DNA from: Solobacterium sp. UBA3691
GTDB taxonomy: Bacteria > Bacillota_I > Bacilli_A > Erysipelotrichales > Erysipelotrichaceae
Direction: 5' to 3'
NCBI GenBank assembly: GCA_002372175.1
Contig: DFIS01000055.1
Coordinates: 1-64,000, forward strand
Length of the DNA: 64,000 nt
Shown here: one piece after another, positions 1 through 9,200 of the stretch
Numbering within the stretch: position 1 is the stretch's first letter
How the letters are laid out: every line of letters begins with the position of its first letter
Translations under genes and position numbers: made by a program
Notes under the pieces: model-generated
What the model saw: only the letters and a program-made list of their open reading frames with translations
The model's database searches: none
What the model was told of the DNA's origin: nothing

Positions 1-3000
1 ATGCTGTAAGATCTCCGTCTTCAGCTTTGACTGTAATGACTGCTGTTCCCTCTCCGACACCGGTGATCATACCGTCGGAAGTAACTGTCACTGCTTCTTC
101 GTTATCCGATGTGAATGTGATATTCGTGTTGGAAGCGTCCTTCGGCAGTAACGTTACGTTAAGCTTCTTCGTCTCATTTTCTTTGATCGTGATCTCTTCA
201 CTTTCAAGTGCGATACTCTCCAGATGTACGAAGACGATCTGGATCGTGTTACTGTCAGTGAAGTTTCCGTCTTCGGATGTTGCGGTGATCGTTACGGTTC
301 CTTCTGATAACGCAGTCACCTTGCCGAATCCGTCTACAGAAGCGATTGCAGGATCACTGCTTGTCCACGTTACTTTCTGGTTAGTCGTATCCGCAGGTTC
401 AAAGGCTGCACGCAGCTGTGCAGATTTACCCACATTGATCTTCTTCACGTTAGAAGTGATATGAATACTTTCCGCAGGTACGATTTTCGTTGCACGAACT
501 TCACAGACGGCACTGTAATCTCCGTCTTCACTTCTGGCTTCGATATACGTAATACCCTTACCTGTAGCTGTTACATATCCGTTTTCATCAACTGATGCGA
601 TGGAAGGATCTGCCGATGTCCAGATCACATTCTTATTATCGGCATCTTCAGGTGTAACGGTCGCATACAGCTGAACACCGCTTCCGTATTCGATCGTTTC
701 GCTTTCACTGGACAGCGTGATTCCGGAGGCAGGTGTTACTACCGTTACCTGGCATTCTGCTGTCAGGCCTTCCGGTGTTGTGGCTGTGATCGTTGTCGTA
801 CCGGAATTTAACGCTGTGACTTTTCCGTTCAGAACAGTTGCGACATTTGTATCACCGGAGGTCCAGTCTGCGAATCCCATCTGCATTTCATCTGCGTAGT
901 CGTAGATCACTTCAACCGTAGCTTCCTGTCCCTTTTCAAGACTGAGACTATATATATTGAGTGCTATACTATCCTGATGCTCGGTCAGACTGTCATAGAC
1001 TGCACGGTCACTATTATTTGCATAGCTTTCTTCTTTGTCGTTTGTCTCCAGTTCAAACTGCAGAGAGATCATAGTCTCATCTGTTGCGGTATAGAGATAT
1101 CTCTCAGGAATCGTATAATTCAGGCTGAATGATTCTCCGGGCTGTAATGCAGGGATTTCGATTTCCTGCAGAAGCTCACCCAATGCATTGCCTCCGAAAA
1201 CAGTCACTGCAGACTGTGAAGAAGCAGTATGTCCCTGGTTGGATACTACCAGAGGGACGACCCACGCTTCACCCTGCTGTACAGGATCAGACACTTTAAC
1301 GATAAGATCCGCATGACCAACTTCTACATCAGCGTGATTATTCGCTGTATTGGTTTCACCTTTCGTGTATGTCGGTGTCGCGTAGATCTCCACCATTCCC
1401 TTTGTCAGGTCTGCAGGAACCTGATAACGGAATGACAGAGCTGCACTTTCTCCTGCCGGTATCTCACAGGCAATATTCTGCGATGTACTGCTTCCGAAAG
1501 CATTGATATTTACTGTCACATTATGCAGAGTCTCTTCACTGATATTTGTTACATCAAAGAAGAACTCATTCTCTTCTCCGGGTGTGATCGTCTCGTCATA
1601 ATACAGGTTTTCATCCACGATTAGATCGCTGTAATTCAGATCAGATACTACAGCCATATGTGCATCGCCGTATACCTTATCCGCATTCTTGTCCACATCC
1701 ACAAGTGTTAATGATACAATCAGCTGATCATAATCATCGAATACTGCACTGTAGTTTCGGATAAACTTGTTATACCCGGTAATCTGTTTCCATTCACTCC
1801 AGGTCCCGTTCTCCAGATAGCTGACAAACATCTCGTTGGTAAATCCTGTAGATACTAATGCAAGAGCTGCTGTACGGTTACTACCCTTAACGATACTGAA
1901 GTTGTTTACACCGTCCAGGCCGATATATTCACCGTTGCAGTATACAGCACCTTCTTTCAGGGTATATACATTGCCATCTACGACAGTAAAACGATCACCG
2001 TCGTCAATGAGTGTCTCCTTACCCTCAGACTGTTTGTATACATACGAGTTTGTCTGCGTTGTTGCGGGATCGAACGTAACATAATACACTTCGTACCCCG
2101 TTTCGCTTTGCTTAACAGTCACATTACTGATCTGCTCAGATGTGGAATAGATATTTTTGATCTCACCCCAGGTTCCGTTATTATTTACTCTGACATACAG
2201 ATTATTGATACCCTCGTTCATGAGCAGATCATTCTCGGTATTTTCTACCCAGACTACAGCTGTTTTATTATTATAAGTAGCAACATCATAGTCCGTCTCT
2301 GCAAATGCATTATCAGGAGCCGATACGATCGCGGGCTCACTCCAGATCTGTGTATTCTCATCAAACACGGAATACACGATCTCCATATGTTTCAGCATTT
2401 CGTCCTGATCCCAGTTTGCATCCACTGATGTATCTGCTCTGGCCCATACAAGATAGACTTTATCGCCGGACTGACACACCTTCGGATGATCATTATAGGC
2501 ATTATTTTCATGGATCACCGCAGGATCAGACCATACACGGTTCTCATAGATACTGTACATGATCGATGTGCGTTCATATTCCGGCTTCTCTCCTGTATCT
2601 CCTACCCATACCATCAGCATCCTGCCGTTACTCAGCCGGAACAGCTTTTGTTCGGGATATGGATAAACGGCTTCTTCTGGAATACTGTTGTTGTTGACTA
2701 TAAGTATCGTGGGATTATAGGAGTATAAACGGCTGATTGGTTCTGCTTCCTCAAAGAATGTATCCATGGTTACTGCAGTATTGTCCTTTGGCAGGAGAAG
2801 GAGTTGCAAATTTGGATACAGTTCTAATTTGTATAAATGGTATTTAAACCGATCTCCAATATCAAGGTTGGCAAGAAACAAGAAAAGCTTGATACGATAT
2901 TCACCATATAGATCACCCGTCAGATCCATGTAGAAATGTGAATTATCTACGATTTTTTCTGTTGAAGCCTTTGCGTTCATTGCTCCGGTGAAGCCGACTT

Positions 3001-6000
3001 CTGCATAAATTTGATTTTTTCCAGTATTATCGCCTGCGCCAACACCAATATCGGTTTTTACCGACGCCTCTATAGTAAGTGCGGGATCAATATTGAATAT
3101 CCCGTCTTTCACAAGCCTCAATTGTCCCTTACCATCTACTTCAAATTTAAATGTTCCATAAAGAATCGGTGCTTGGACAAATCTGTGATTTATCTTTTTG
3201 CTGGCACTAGCTTCAACAACAATTCCGCCTTCAGAAAACTGAAGAGTTCCTGTTTCATATGACCATTCAAAATAGCCACAGACCGTGAGCTTTGCATCCA
3301 CAAGCATATCTGCGTCAATTGTTTGCAGATCTTTATAATGCTTACGGAATTTCTTTGCAAACGATCCCGAGTCTGTATTGCCCAGAAAATGCGTTCCTTT
3401 GTAAATTTCTTTCGATTCCCGATATGCATTCCAAAAGCCGCTGCCTGCTTCTTCTGTTTGAGAGTTTGGATCACCGATTATGGCAGCGTCCTCATCGAAA
3501 GCTTTCCACCCTATAAGACCGCATATTTTCTTCTTCTCATTATCATTACTTACCTGAACCATCAACTTCTTTGTGGGAAGAGCAACTTTCATATCTGCCA
3601 ATTCAAACAGATTGAAAGTATATGATCCGATTGAAATCTCCGGCCCTTTTACTGTCCCGATATCTATACTGAGATTTGGCAGCTGACTCTCTATATCGAT
3701 CTGTGAGAGTGCTGCATTTATGACTTCTTCCTTGTCTTCCGTATGAACATCGATTTTCTTCTGGTTCTGAGGTTTGTAATTATAGTGGATCACAGCATTC
3801 ACCAGATAATCATTGTCAGACCTGATGGATATAGCGCTCCATTCTTCCTCACTTCCCGCATAATAGACATCCTTTAAACTCCGGCAATAACCAAAAGCAA
3901 GTTGGTCTATTACTATTATGCTTTTTGGAATAATGACGTTTGTAAGGTTGGAGCAGTTTTGAAATGTTCCGTATGCTATCAGTTTAACACCATCAGGAAT
4001 CGCAATGCTGGTAAGCCCGTCACACCCACTGAATGCAAATGAATCTATAATTGTTACGCTGTCAGGAATCTTAATAGTGGTCAGGCCATCACAGTCAGCA
4101 AATGCTCGTTGCCCTATGCTTGTCACGTTATCCGGAATTTTAATGCTCGTTAAACCGCTGCAGCCAGAAAACAACTCATTGTTTATGCTTGTCAAACTGT
4201 CCGGAAGCGTGATGCTTGTCAGTCTTGAGCATCCTCGGAATGCAGAACCTGCTATGCTTGTTATACTATCAGGAATCGTGATGCTGGTGAGATATTCACA
4301 GCTTGAAAACGCATAGCTGGGTATTTCCGAGATCCATCCAAATTCATAATTACTACCGCTGCCAATCGGTCCGGCTGTTAAAAGCCTGTCACAGCTGAGA
4401 AATACTGACCATCCAAAACTTGTTACACTGGCAGGAATCGTAACGCTGGTAAGATTACTGCACAACTGAAATGCTCTATCCTCAATACTGGTGACACCGT
4501 CCAGAATATTAACACTGGAAAGATTGCTGCATTCATAGAATGCACAATATCCGATACTTTTAACATTCCCCGGAATCGTGATACTTGTTAGATTGCTGTA
4601 GCCATAAAATGCATTTTTTCCTATACTTGTAACACTATCCGGTATAACCGTATTATTGCTTCCGTGTAATAATGAGTTGGTTTGTGTCTCAATAATCGCA
4701 TTACAATTATTCCTGCTGTCGTAAACCGTATTCGCCGGGTCCACATTAATACTGCTAAGGTTTTTACAGTAACTGAATGCTTGTTCTCCTATAGCTGTGA
4801 CACCTGACGGTATCGTGATGCCAGTCAAGCTTTCACAGCCCTTGAACACTTCTTCTCCTATAGTTGTGACACTGTCCGGAATACTGACACTAACAAGACC
4901 GGTACAATATTCAAATGCATAGTCATCGATGATTGTTACATTGTCTGGAATTGTTATACTGACCAGTCCGTCAGACGATTGGAACAGTCCAAATTCTATC
5001 CTTGTAAGGCCGGCCGGAAGCGTGATACTGCTCAAGCTGTCACAGTCAGAAAACGCTCCTCCGCCTATCCATGTAACGCTTTCCGGAATGATAATACTTT
5101 CCAGATTCTTGCAGTAATTAAATGCACTGCCTCCTATACTTGTAATGCCGTCAGGAAGGATTATACTTGTCAGATTTGTACAACCATCAAACGCGTAGGC
5201 GCCTATTGCTGTAAGACTTCCGGGAAGCGTGACACTTGTCAAGCCACTGCATTTTTGGAATGCATACAGGGGTATTTCTGATGTCCATTCAAATTCATAA
5301 TCACTGCCGCTGTGAATCGGACCCGCAGTTTCGAGACTATCACATCCTAAGAATGCTTCTTTTCCTATATCTGTTACACTGTCCGGAATAATAATTTTGC
5401 TAAGGCTATCACAGCCCTGGAATGCCCACATCCCTATACTTGTTACAGTTCTCGGGATAGTAATGCTTGTGATATCGTGACAATAACTAAATGCAGATTT
5501 GCCTATACTCGTAACCGGATACAGATCAATTGCCGAAGGTATCTCAATTATTGTATCCCTTCCGGTATAGCCAGTGATCGTTGCTTCATTATTACTATTA
5601 ACGCTATACTCAAAACCATCGCTTGTTGTTTCAAACGTTATAGTGGGTTCTTCTTCATTTTCGATTATCTCGGTCTCCGCCGTTTCGGAAACATCTTCCT
5701 GACCATTCGTGTTTTCCGAAGTTGAATTCTCTTTCTGTTCATCTTCATCTTCGTTAGTTACTGTAGCCGGTGTTTCTGTCGGCTGAGGTTCCTCTGTCGG
5801 TTCAGCAGACGGCTCAGGAACTTCTGTTTCTTCAGGGACTTCCGTATTTTCAGGTTCACTTTCTTCCGTGGGTATGATCGTCTCCGGAGTCTCTTCCGGT
5901 TCAGCTGTCTCCGGAATTGCCGTCTCTTCACTTTCCTGTTCTTCAGCAGAGAAAGTTTCGGTCTGTTCCGGTTCTGTACCTTCTTCTGTATCCTGTGCTG

Positions 6001-6076
6001 TTACAGGAAGCAGATTGCTGAAACACAGAAAAAATGACAAGAAGATTGTCAGAAAATGATTGAAATTTTTATGCAT
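1..6076 (-). CDS. BspA-like leucine-rich-repeat surface protein with Ig-like C-terminal domains (3' end beyond window)
   Basis: Secreted adhesin-type protein; the frame from the ATG at 6076 matches the Ig-like reading at base 4, and the stop lies outside the window, so at least 2025 residues. Order: signal peptide (about 1-28, hydrophobic core before PVTAQD), a Glu/Pro/Thr-rich acidic stretch to about 145, BspA-type leucine-rich repeats of about 23 residues (about 165-740, repeating IPDSVTSIG and AFxxC), a region of unclear fold (740-1110), a repetitive part resembling a beta-propeller (1110-1465, WSDPA/VWVENT blades), CARDB-like segments (1470-1715), then at least three Big_2-like domains with VTWTSSDPAIASVD motifs. 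An AGGAGG site lies just upstream of the ATG. The leader and first 60 residues nearly match those of the next gene, so the two are paralogs. BspA repeats are known for binding host proteins; the ligand here is unknown. Cell-wall anchoring cannot be judged without the C-terminus. Confidence 0.88.
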   Translation of the reverse strand, partial: MHKNFNHFLTIFLSFFLCFSNLLPVTAQDTEEGTEPEQTETFSAEEQESEETAIPETAEPEETPETIIPTEESEPENTEVPEETEVPEPSAEPTEEPQPTETPATVTNEDEDEQKENSTSENTNGQEDVSETAETEIIENEEEPTITFETTSDGFEYSVNSNNEATITGYTGRDTIIEIPSAIDLYPVTSIGKSAFSYCHDITSITIPRTVTSIGMWAFQGCDSLSKIIIPDSVTDIGKEAFLGCDSLETAGPIHSGSDYEFEWTSEIPLYAFQKCSGLTSVTLPGSLTAIGAYAFDGCTNLTSIILPDGITSIGGSAFNYCKNLESIIIPESVTWIGGGAFSDCDSLSSITLPAGLTRIEFGLFQSSDGLVSITIPDNVTIIDDYAFEYCTGLVSVSIPDSVTTIGEEVFKGCESLTGITIPSGVTAIGEQAFSYCKNLSSINVDPANTVYDSRNNCNAIIETQTNSLLHGSNNTVIPDSVTSIGKNAFYGYSNLTSITIPGNVKSIGYCAFYECSNLSSVNILDGVTSIEDRAFQLCSNLTSVTIPASVTSFGWSVFLSCDRLLTAGPIGSGSNYEFGWISEIPSYAFSSCEYLTSITIPDSITSIAGSAFRGCSRLTSITLPDSLTSINNELFSGCSGLTSIKIPDNVTSIGQRAFADCDGLTTIKIPDSVTIIDSFAFSGCDGLTSIAIPDGVKLIAYGTFQNCSNLTNVIIPKSIIVIDQLAFGYCRSLKDVYYAGSEEEWSAISIRSDNDYLVNAVIHYNYKPQNQKKIDVHTEDKEEVINAALSQIDIESQLPNLSIDIGTVKGPEISIGSYTFNLFELADMKVALPTKKLMVQVSNDNEKKKICGLIGWKAFDEDAAIIGDPNSQTEEAGSGFWNAYRESKEIYKGTHFLGNTDSGSFAKKFRKHYKDLQTIDADMLVDAKLTVCGYFEWSYETGTLQFSEGGIVVEASASKKINHRFVQAPILYGTFKFEVDGKGQLRLVKDGIFNIDPALTIEASVKTDIGVGAGDNTGKNQIYAEVGFTGAMNAKASTEKIVDNSHFYMDLTGDLYGEYRIKLFLFLANLDIGDRFKYHLYKLELYPNLQLLLLPKDNTAVTMDTFFEEAEPISRLYSYNPTILIVNNNSIPEEAVYPYPEQKLFRLSNGRMLMVWVGDTGEKPEYERTSIMYSIYENRVWSDPAVIHENNAYNDHPKVCQSGDKVYLVWARADTSVDANWDQDEMLKHMEIVYSVFDENTQIWSEPAIVSAPDNAFAETDYDVATYNNKTAVVWVENTENDLLMNEGINNLYVRVNNNGTWGEIKNIYSTSEQISNVTVKQSETGYEVYYVTFDPATTQTNSYVYKQSEGKETLIDDGDRFTVVDGNVYTLKEGAVYCNGEYIGLDGVNNFSIVKGSNRTAALALVSTGFTNEMFVSYLENGTWSEWKQITGYNKFIRNYSAVFDDYDQLIVSLTLVDVDKNADKVYGDAHMAVVSDLNYSDLIVDENLYYDETITPGEENEFFFDVTNISEETLHNVTVNINAFGSSTSQNIACEIPAGESAALSFRYQVPADLTKGMVEIYATPTYTKGETNTANNHADVEVGHADLIVKVSDPVQQGEAWVVPLVVSNQGHTASSQSAVTVFGGNALGELLQEIEIPALQPGESFSLNYTIPERYLYTATDETMISLQFELETNDKEESYANNSDRAVYDSLTEHQDSIALNIYSLSLEKGQEATVEVIYDYADEMQMGFADWTSGDTNVATVLNGKVTALNSGTTTITATTPEGLTAECQVTVVTPASGITLSSESETIEYGSGVQLYATVTPEDADNKNVIWTSADPSIASVDENGYVTATGKGITYIEARSEDGDYSAVCEVRATKIVPAESIHITSNVKKINVGKSAQLRAAFEPADTTNQKVTWTSSDPAIASVDGFGKVTALSEGTVTITATSEDGNFTDSNTIQIVFVHLESIALESEEITIKENETKKLNVTLLPKDASNTNITFTSDNEEAVTVTSDGMITGVGEGTAVITVKAEDGDLTA

Positions 6077-6185
6077 AGGACCCTCCTCGTAATGAAACCG
6101 CAGCTGTGCAGGGTATATATCATTTAAGTGTATTGTATCGTATCTCACAAGATTATGTACAATACTTTGAATGCAAGGTACTTGA
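6077..6185 (-). promoter_or_regulatory. Conserved leader/promoter of the first BspA-like gene
   Basis: Reading leftward there is a GTACCTTGCAT element at 6172-6182, a TACAAT (-10-like) hexamer at 6132-6137, a GC-rich ACCCTGCA..GCTGCG stretch and a GAGGAGGG ribosome-binding site. The same elements occur at the same distances ahead of the second BspA gene. A convincing -35 hexamer is not visible, so the GTACCTT element may be a regulator or alternative-sigma site. Confidence 0.5.
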
Positions 6186-6217
6186 AAAGGATGAAGAGTT
6201 ACCGCTCCCCATCCTTT
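6186..6217 (-). terminator. Hairpin downstream of the second BspA-like gene
   Basis: An inverted repeat AAAGGATG...CATCCTTT with an inner GAG/CTC pairing lies about 30 bases after the stop at 6247. The following T-run is short, so it is a weak intrinsic terminator. It also separates this gene from the next BspA promoter. Confidence 0.45.
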
Positions 6218-6246
6218 CCGTATATAAAATGTTTGTGTGTTTTTGT

Positions 6247-9200
6247 TTAACCGCCGATCAGACTGCTGAAGAATGATCTAACACTATTCCAGTAATCACT
6301 GATACTTCTCTGCCCGATCTTGAACTTCACGGTCTTCGTACCGCCATATTCTCCAATGCCCTGGAAGGTAACAGTTGCAGTACCTTTGTTTATGTTCTTT
6401 GTGTATCCAGTGATGACGTAATGCTCATCAAGCTTCAGCTCCTGTACTTTCTTACCAAGCCTGATACTTGTGATATCAGACTCGTCGATTGTTACAGGCC
6501 TTCCCGTATATTCCTTGTTGGCGATCTTGAATGACATCTTCGAGATATCCTTGCCTGTGTCTACGATGCGATACTCAGTATAGGTCTCTCCGGTATAATT
6601 ACCCTTACCAGTGACTGTGACTCTCACGACCGTTCCTGCAGGTACAGGTTCACTCAATGCCTGACCATACTCATCTGTGTAAGTATAGACCTTCTCGTAA
6701 TCTGTTCCAGCTTTCAGCTTCTTTCCGTCTGTATCTGTCAATACAGGTGTACTCTTATACTTTCCAGCCTTAGTGGTATAGATCATATCTTTGGCTGTCA
6801 CTGTTACCTCAGAGATATCCTTCGGCTGAATGTAGAAAGTTCTTGTGACAGATGGTGTACCTTTATAGTTGCCCTTGAAAGAGATCACAGCTGTTCCTTC
6901 CGTATTCGCCTTCGTATTATTACTGTACTTAACAGTGAAGTCTGTGCCTTCGGTTAATCCTTCTACTGTAACTTTTGGCTTGGAGCCTCCCTTACTGTAG
7001 TAAGCTTCTTCGACATTTACCAGACTCTCTTTCGATGAAGTATCCGGGGTGATCGTAAAGGTAATCTTTCTGGTACCTGTATAGTTATAGAGTCCTTTAA
7101 CTGTTACCGTCGCCTTACCTGCATTCGTATTTTTCTCATAACTTACGATCTCGTAGTCTGTTCCTTCTGTAAGAGGTGCTCCGTTATAGGTCAGAACACT
7201 TGTCTCAGCAGGTATCTCGATCTCTTCACCTGTATACGGATATGACAGTAATGCAGGTTTAATCTTCTTATTTGTTAACGAGATACCGGTGATCTTGACT
7301 GTGACTGTCCTCTTACCGTAATAGCCTCTTTCTTCATTACCCTGGATAACAAAGCTTACTGTGCCGACATGTGCGTAATCTTCCGGCACGTCTAGCATGT
7401 AGTAATCTTCATCTTCTCTTGACAGTACAGTCTTCTTGCCGTTCTTTACCGTGATCCTGCCAAAGAGATCATTTACAGGATCTCCTGTCAGATCTGCGTA
7501 GGAAATAGGCTTGGAAGATACTGATAACTTAGCTACCGATACCAGGTCCTTGGATGCCACATGTACATTCACTTCTCTTGTGCCGGTAAAGTTACCCTTA
7601 CCTGTGATCTTTACAGTTACTTCTCCGTTGCTGATTCTATCCCATGGCTCATACTCTACTGTATAGTCTGTCTTATTCTTCAGTTTCTTTCCGTTGAAGT
7701 ACACCACTGGTACAGGTGACAGTGTCTTACCTGTTGCCTGCACAGACAGTTCATCTATGGTAATCCCGTCGTCATACAGGTCTACAGGATCGATACTGAA
7801 GTACACTGTCTTAGTTCCTGCATAGTTACCCTTCTTGTTCGACTCGATAATGATCTGAGGGGCTTTCTTCTTGTCTGTCGGCGTAGGATTGTCAGGATCT
7901 ACAACCTTGTACGCCTTGGTGGTGTTCTTGTATGTGACTGTATAATCCATCTTATTCTTCAACAGAACACCTGAATCATAGACTTCAATTTGCGGTTTAA
8001 CAGCTGTCCCCGAATACTGATAATTAGATTGTAATCCAGAGATATATATCGAGTTTTCAACATTAGCATATCCAGCATATAAAGTCGTATTGTCATATAC
8101 TTTATCAGTTTCAAAATCCCAGTAAGTTTCATCATCCTGATAAATGCTGGATGTGTACCATCCCTTAAAAACATATCCTTCTCTCTCAGGATCTTCAGGC
8201 TTGATGACAGATGTTCCTGCAGCAACGTATTGGTTTGCAATTTCAGAATTTTCAATACCGGTATTAAAGAATACGCAGAATTCATCTTGGGCAAAGTGAT
8301 GATCGTTAAGTTCAATTATAGTTTCTCCACTTGTTTCATCAAACTCTTTAAAATGCCTGCTGTTTCCAATAAAAGCAACCGAAAGATCGGGTTGAATTGC
8401 CGTATCATTTTCGGCTACTATTGTTCCATCCTTTACATGAATATACGTATGTCCTTCTGCAGTTCCAGTCATAGAATTCATCAACAGGTCATTTCCAGCA
8501 TAAATATCTGACGTTATATAGGATTTAAAACTATACTCTGATCCATTGAGGTGAATTCCTTCATCAAAAGATATTGAAGCATTCTCGATCCCTTCTCCTT
8601 CAACAGACAATAAACCTTTTTCACTGTAAAAAGTTATATCTATTCTATTTGTGGAAGGTGTTATGGTTGCAGCACTATACCCATCAATTTCTATTGTTGC
8701 ATGCTTTCTTGAGTTACCGCTTTCATCATGTACAGGATCGAAATCAGACTTTAAGCCAATAATAGGGACATTGCCGGTAAACTGATTATTTGAATAAGAA
8801 AGCCACATATCTGATCCGAAATCTAAAGCAAATGAAGTGTCTGCATCATACTCAATATATGTGCTATTGCTGCCATCTCCATATAATGCATTCATACCCG
8901 AAGAAACAGATTTACCACTCGGTTTTTTCCCTGCTCTGTTCAGGGCAGCTTCTGTAGATTCGATCAACTCAACAAAAGCAGCTTTGCCGATAATACACAG
9001 GCATTTAATTGTAGAATTGTCATTTAGTAATTCAGAACCATAAATATCCGTAAATGAGCATCTCGAAAAATCTCCGCTTATCGTCATTTTCCCAAATAAG
9101 CCCAGCCCATTCTTATCAACTGTATTCAGATCATATAGAGTAAATTCATACCGATTATCACTTACATTAAATACTTTATCTGTAACTAAAATTGCATGAC

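Noticed and set aside
3190..3474. Minus-strand frame of 94 codons
   Set aside because: It is in a different frame from the BspA-like gene, which reads through the same bases with a sensible protein sequence.
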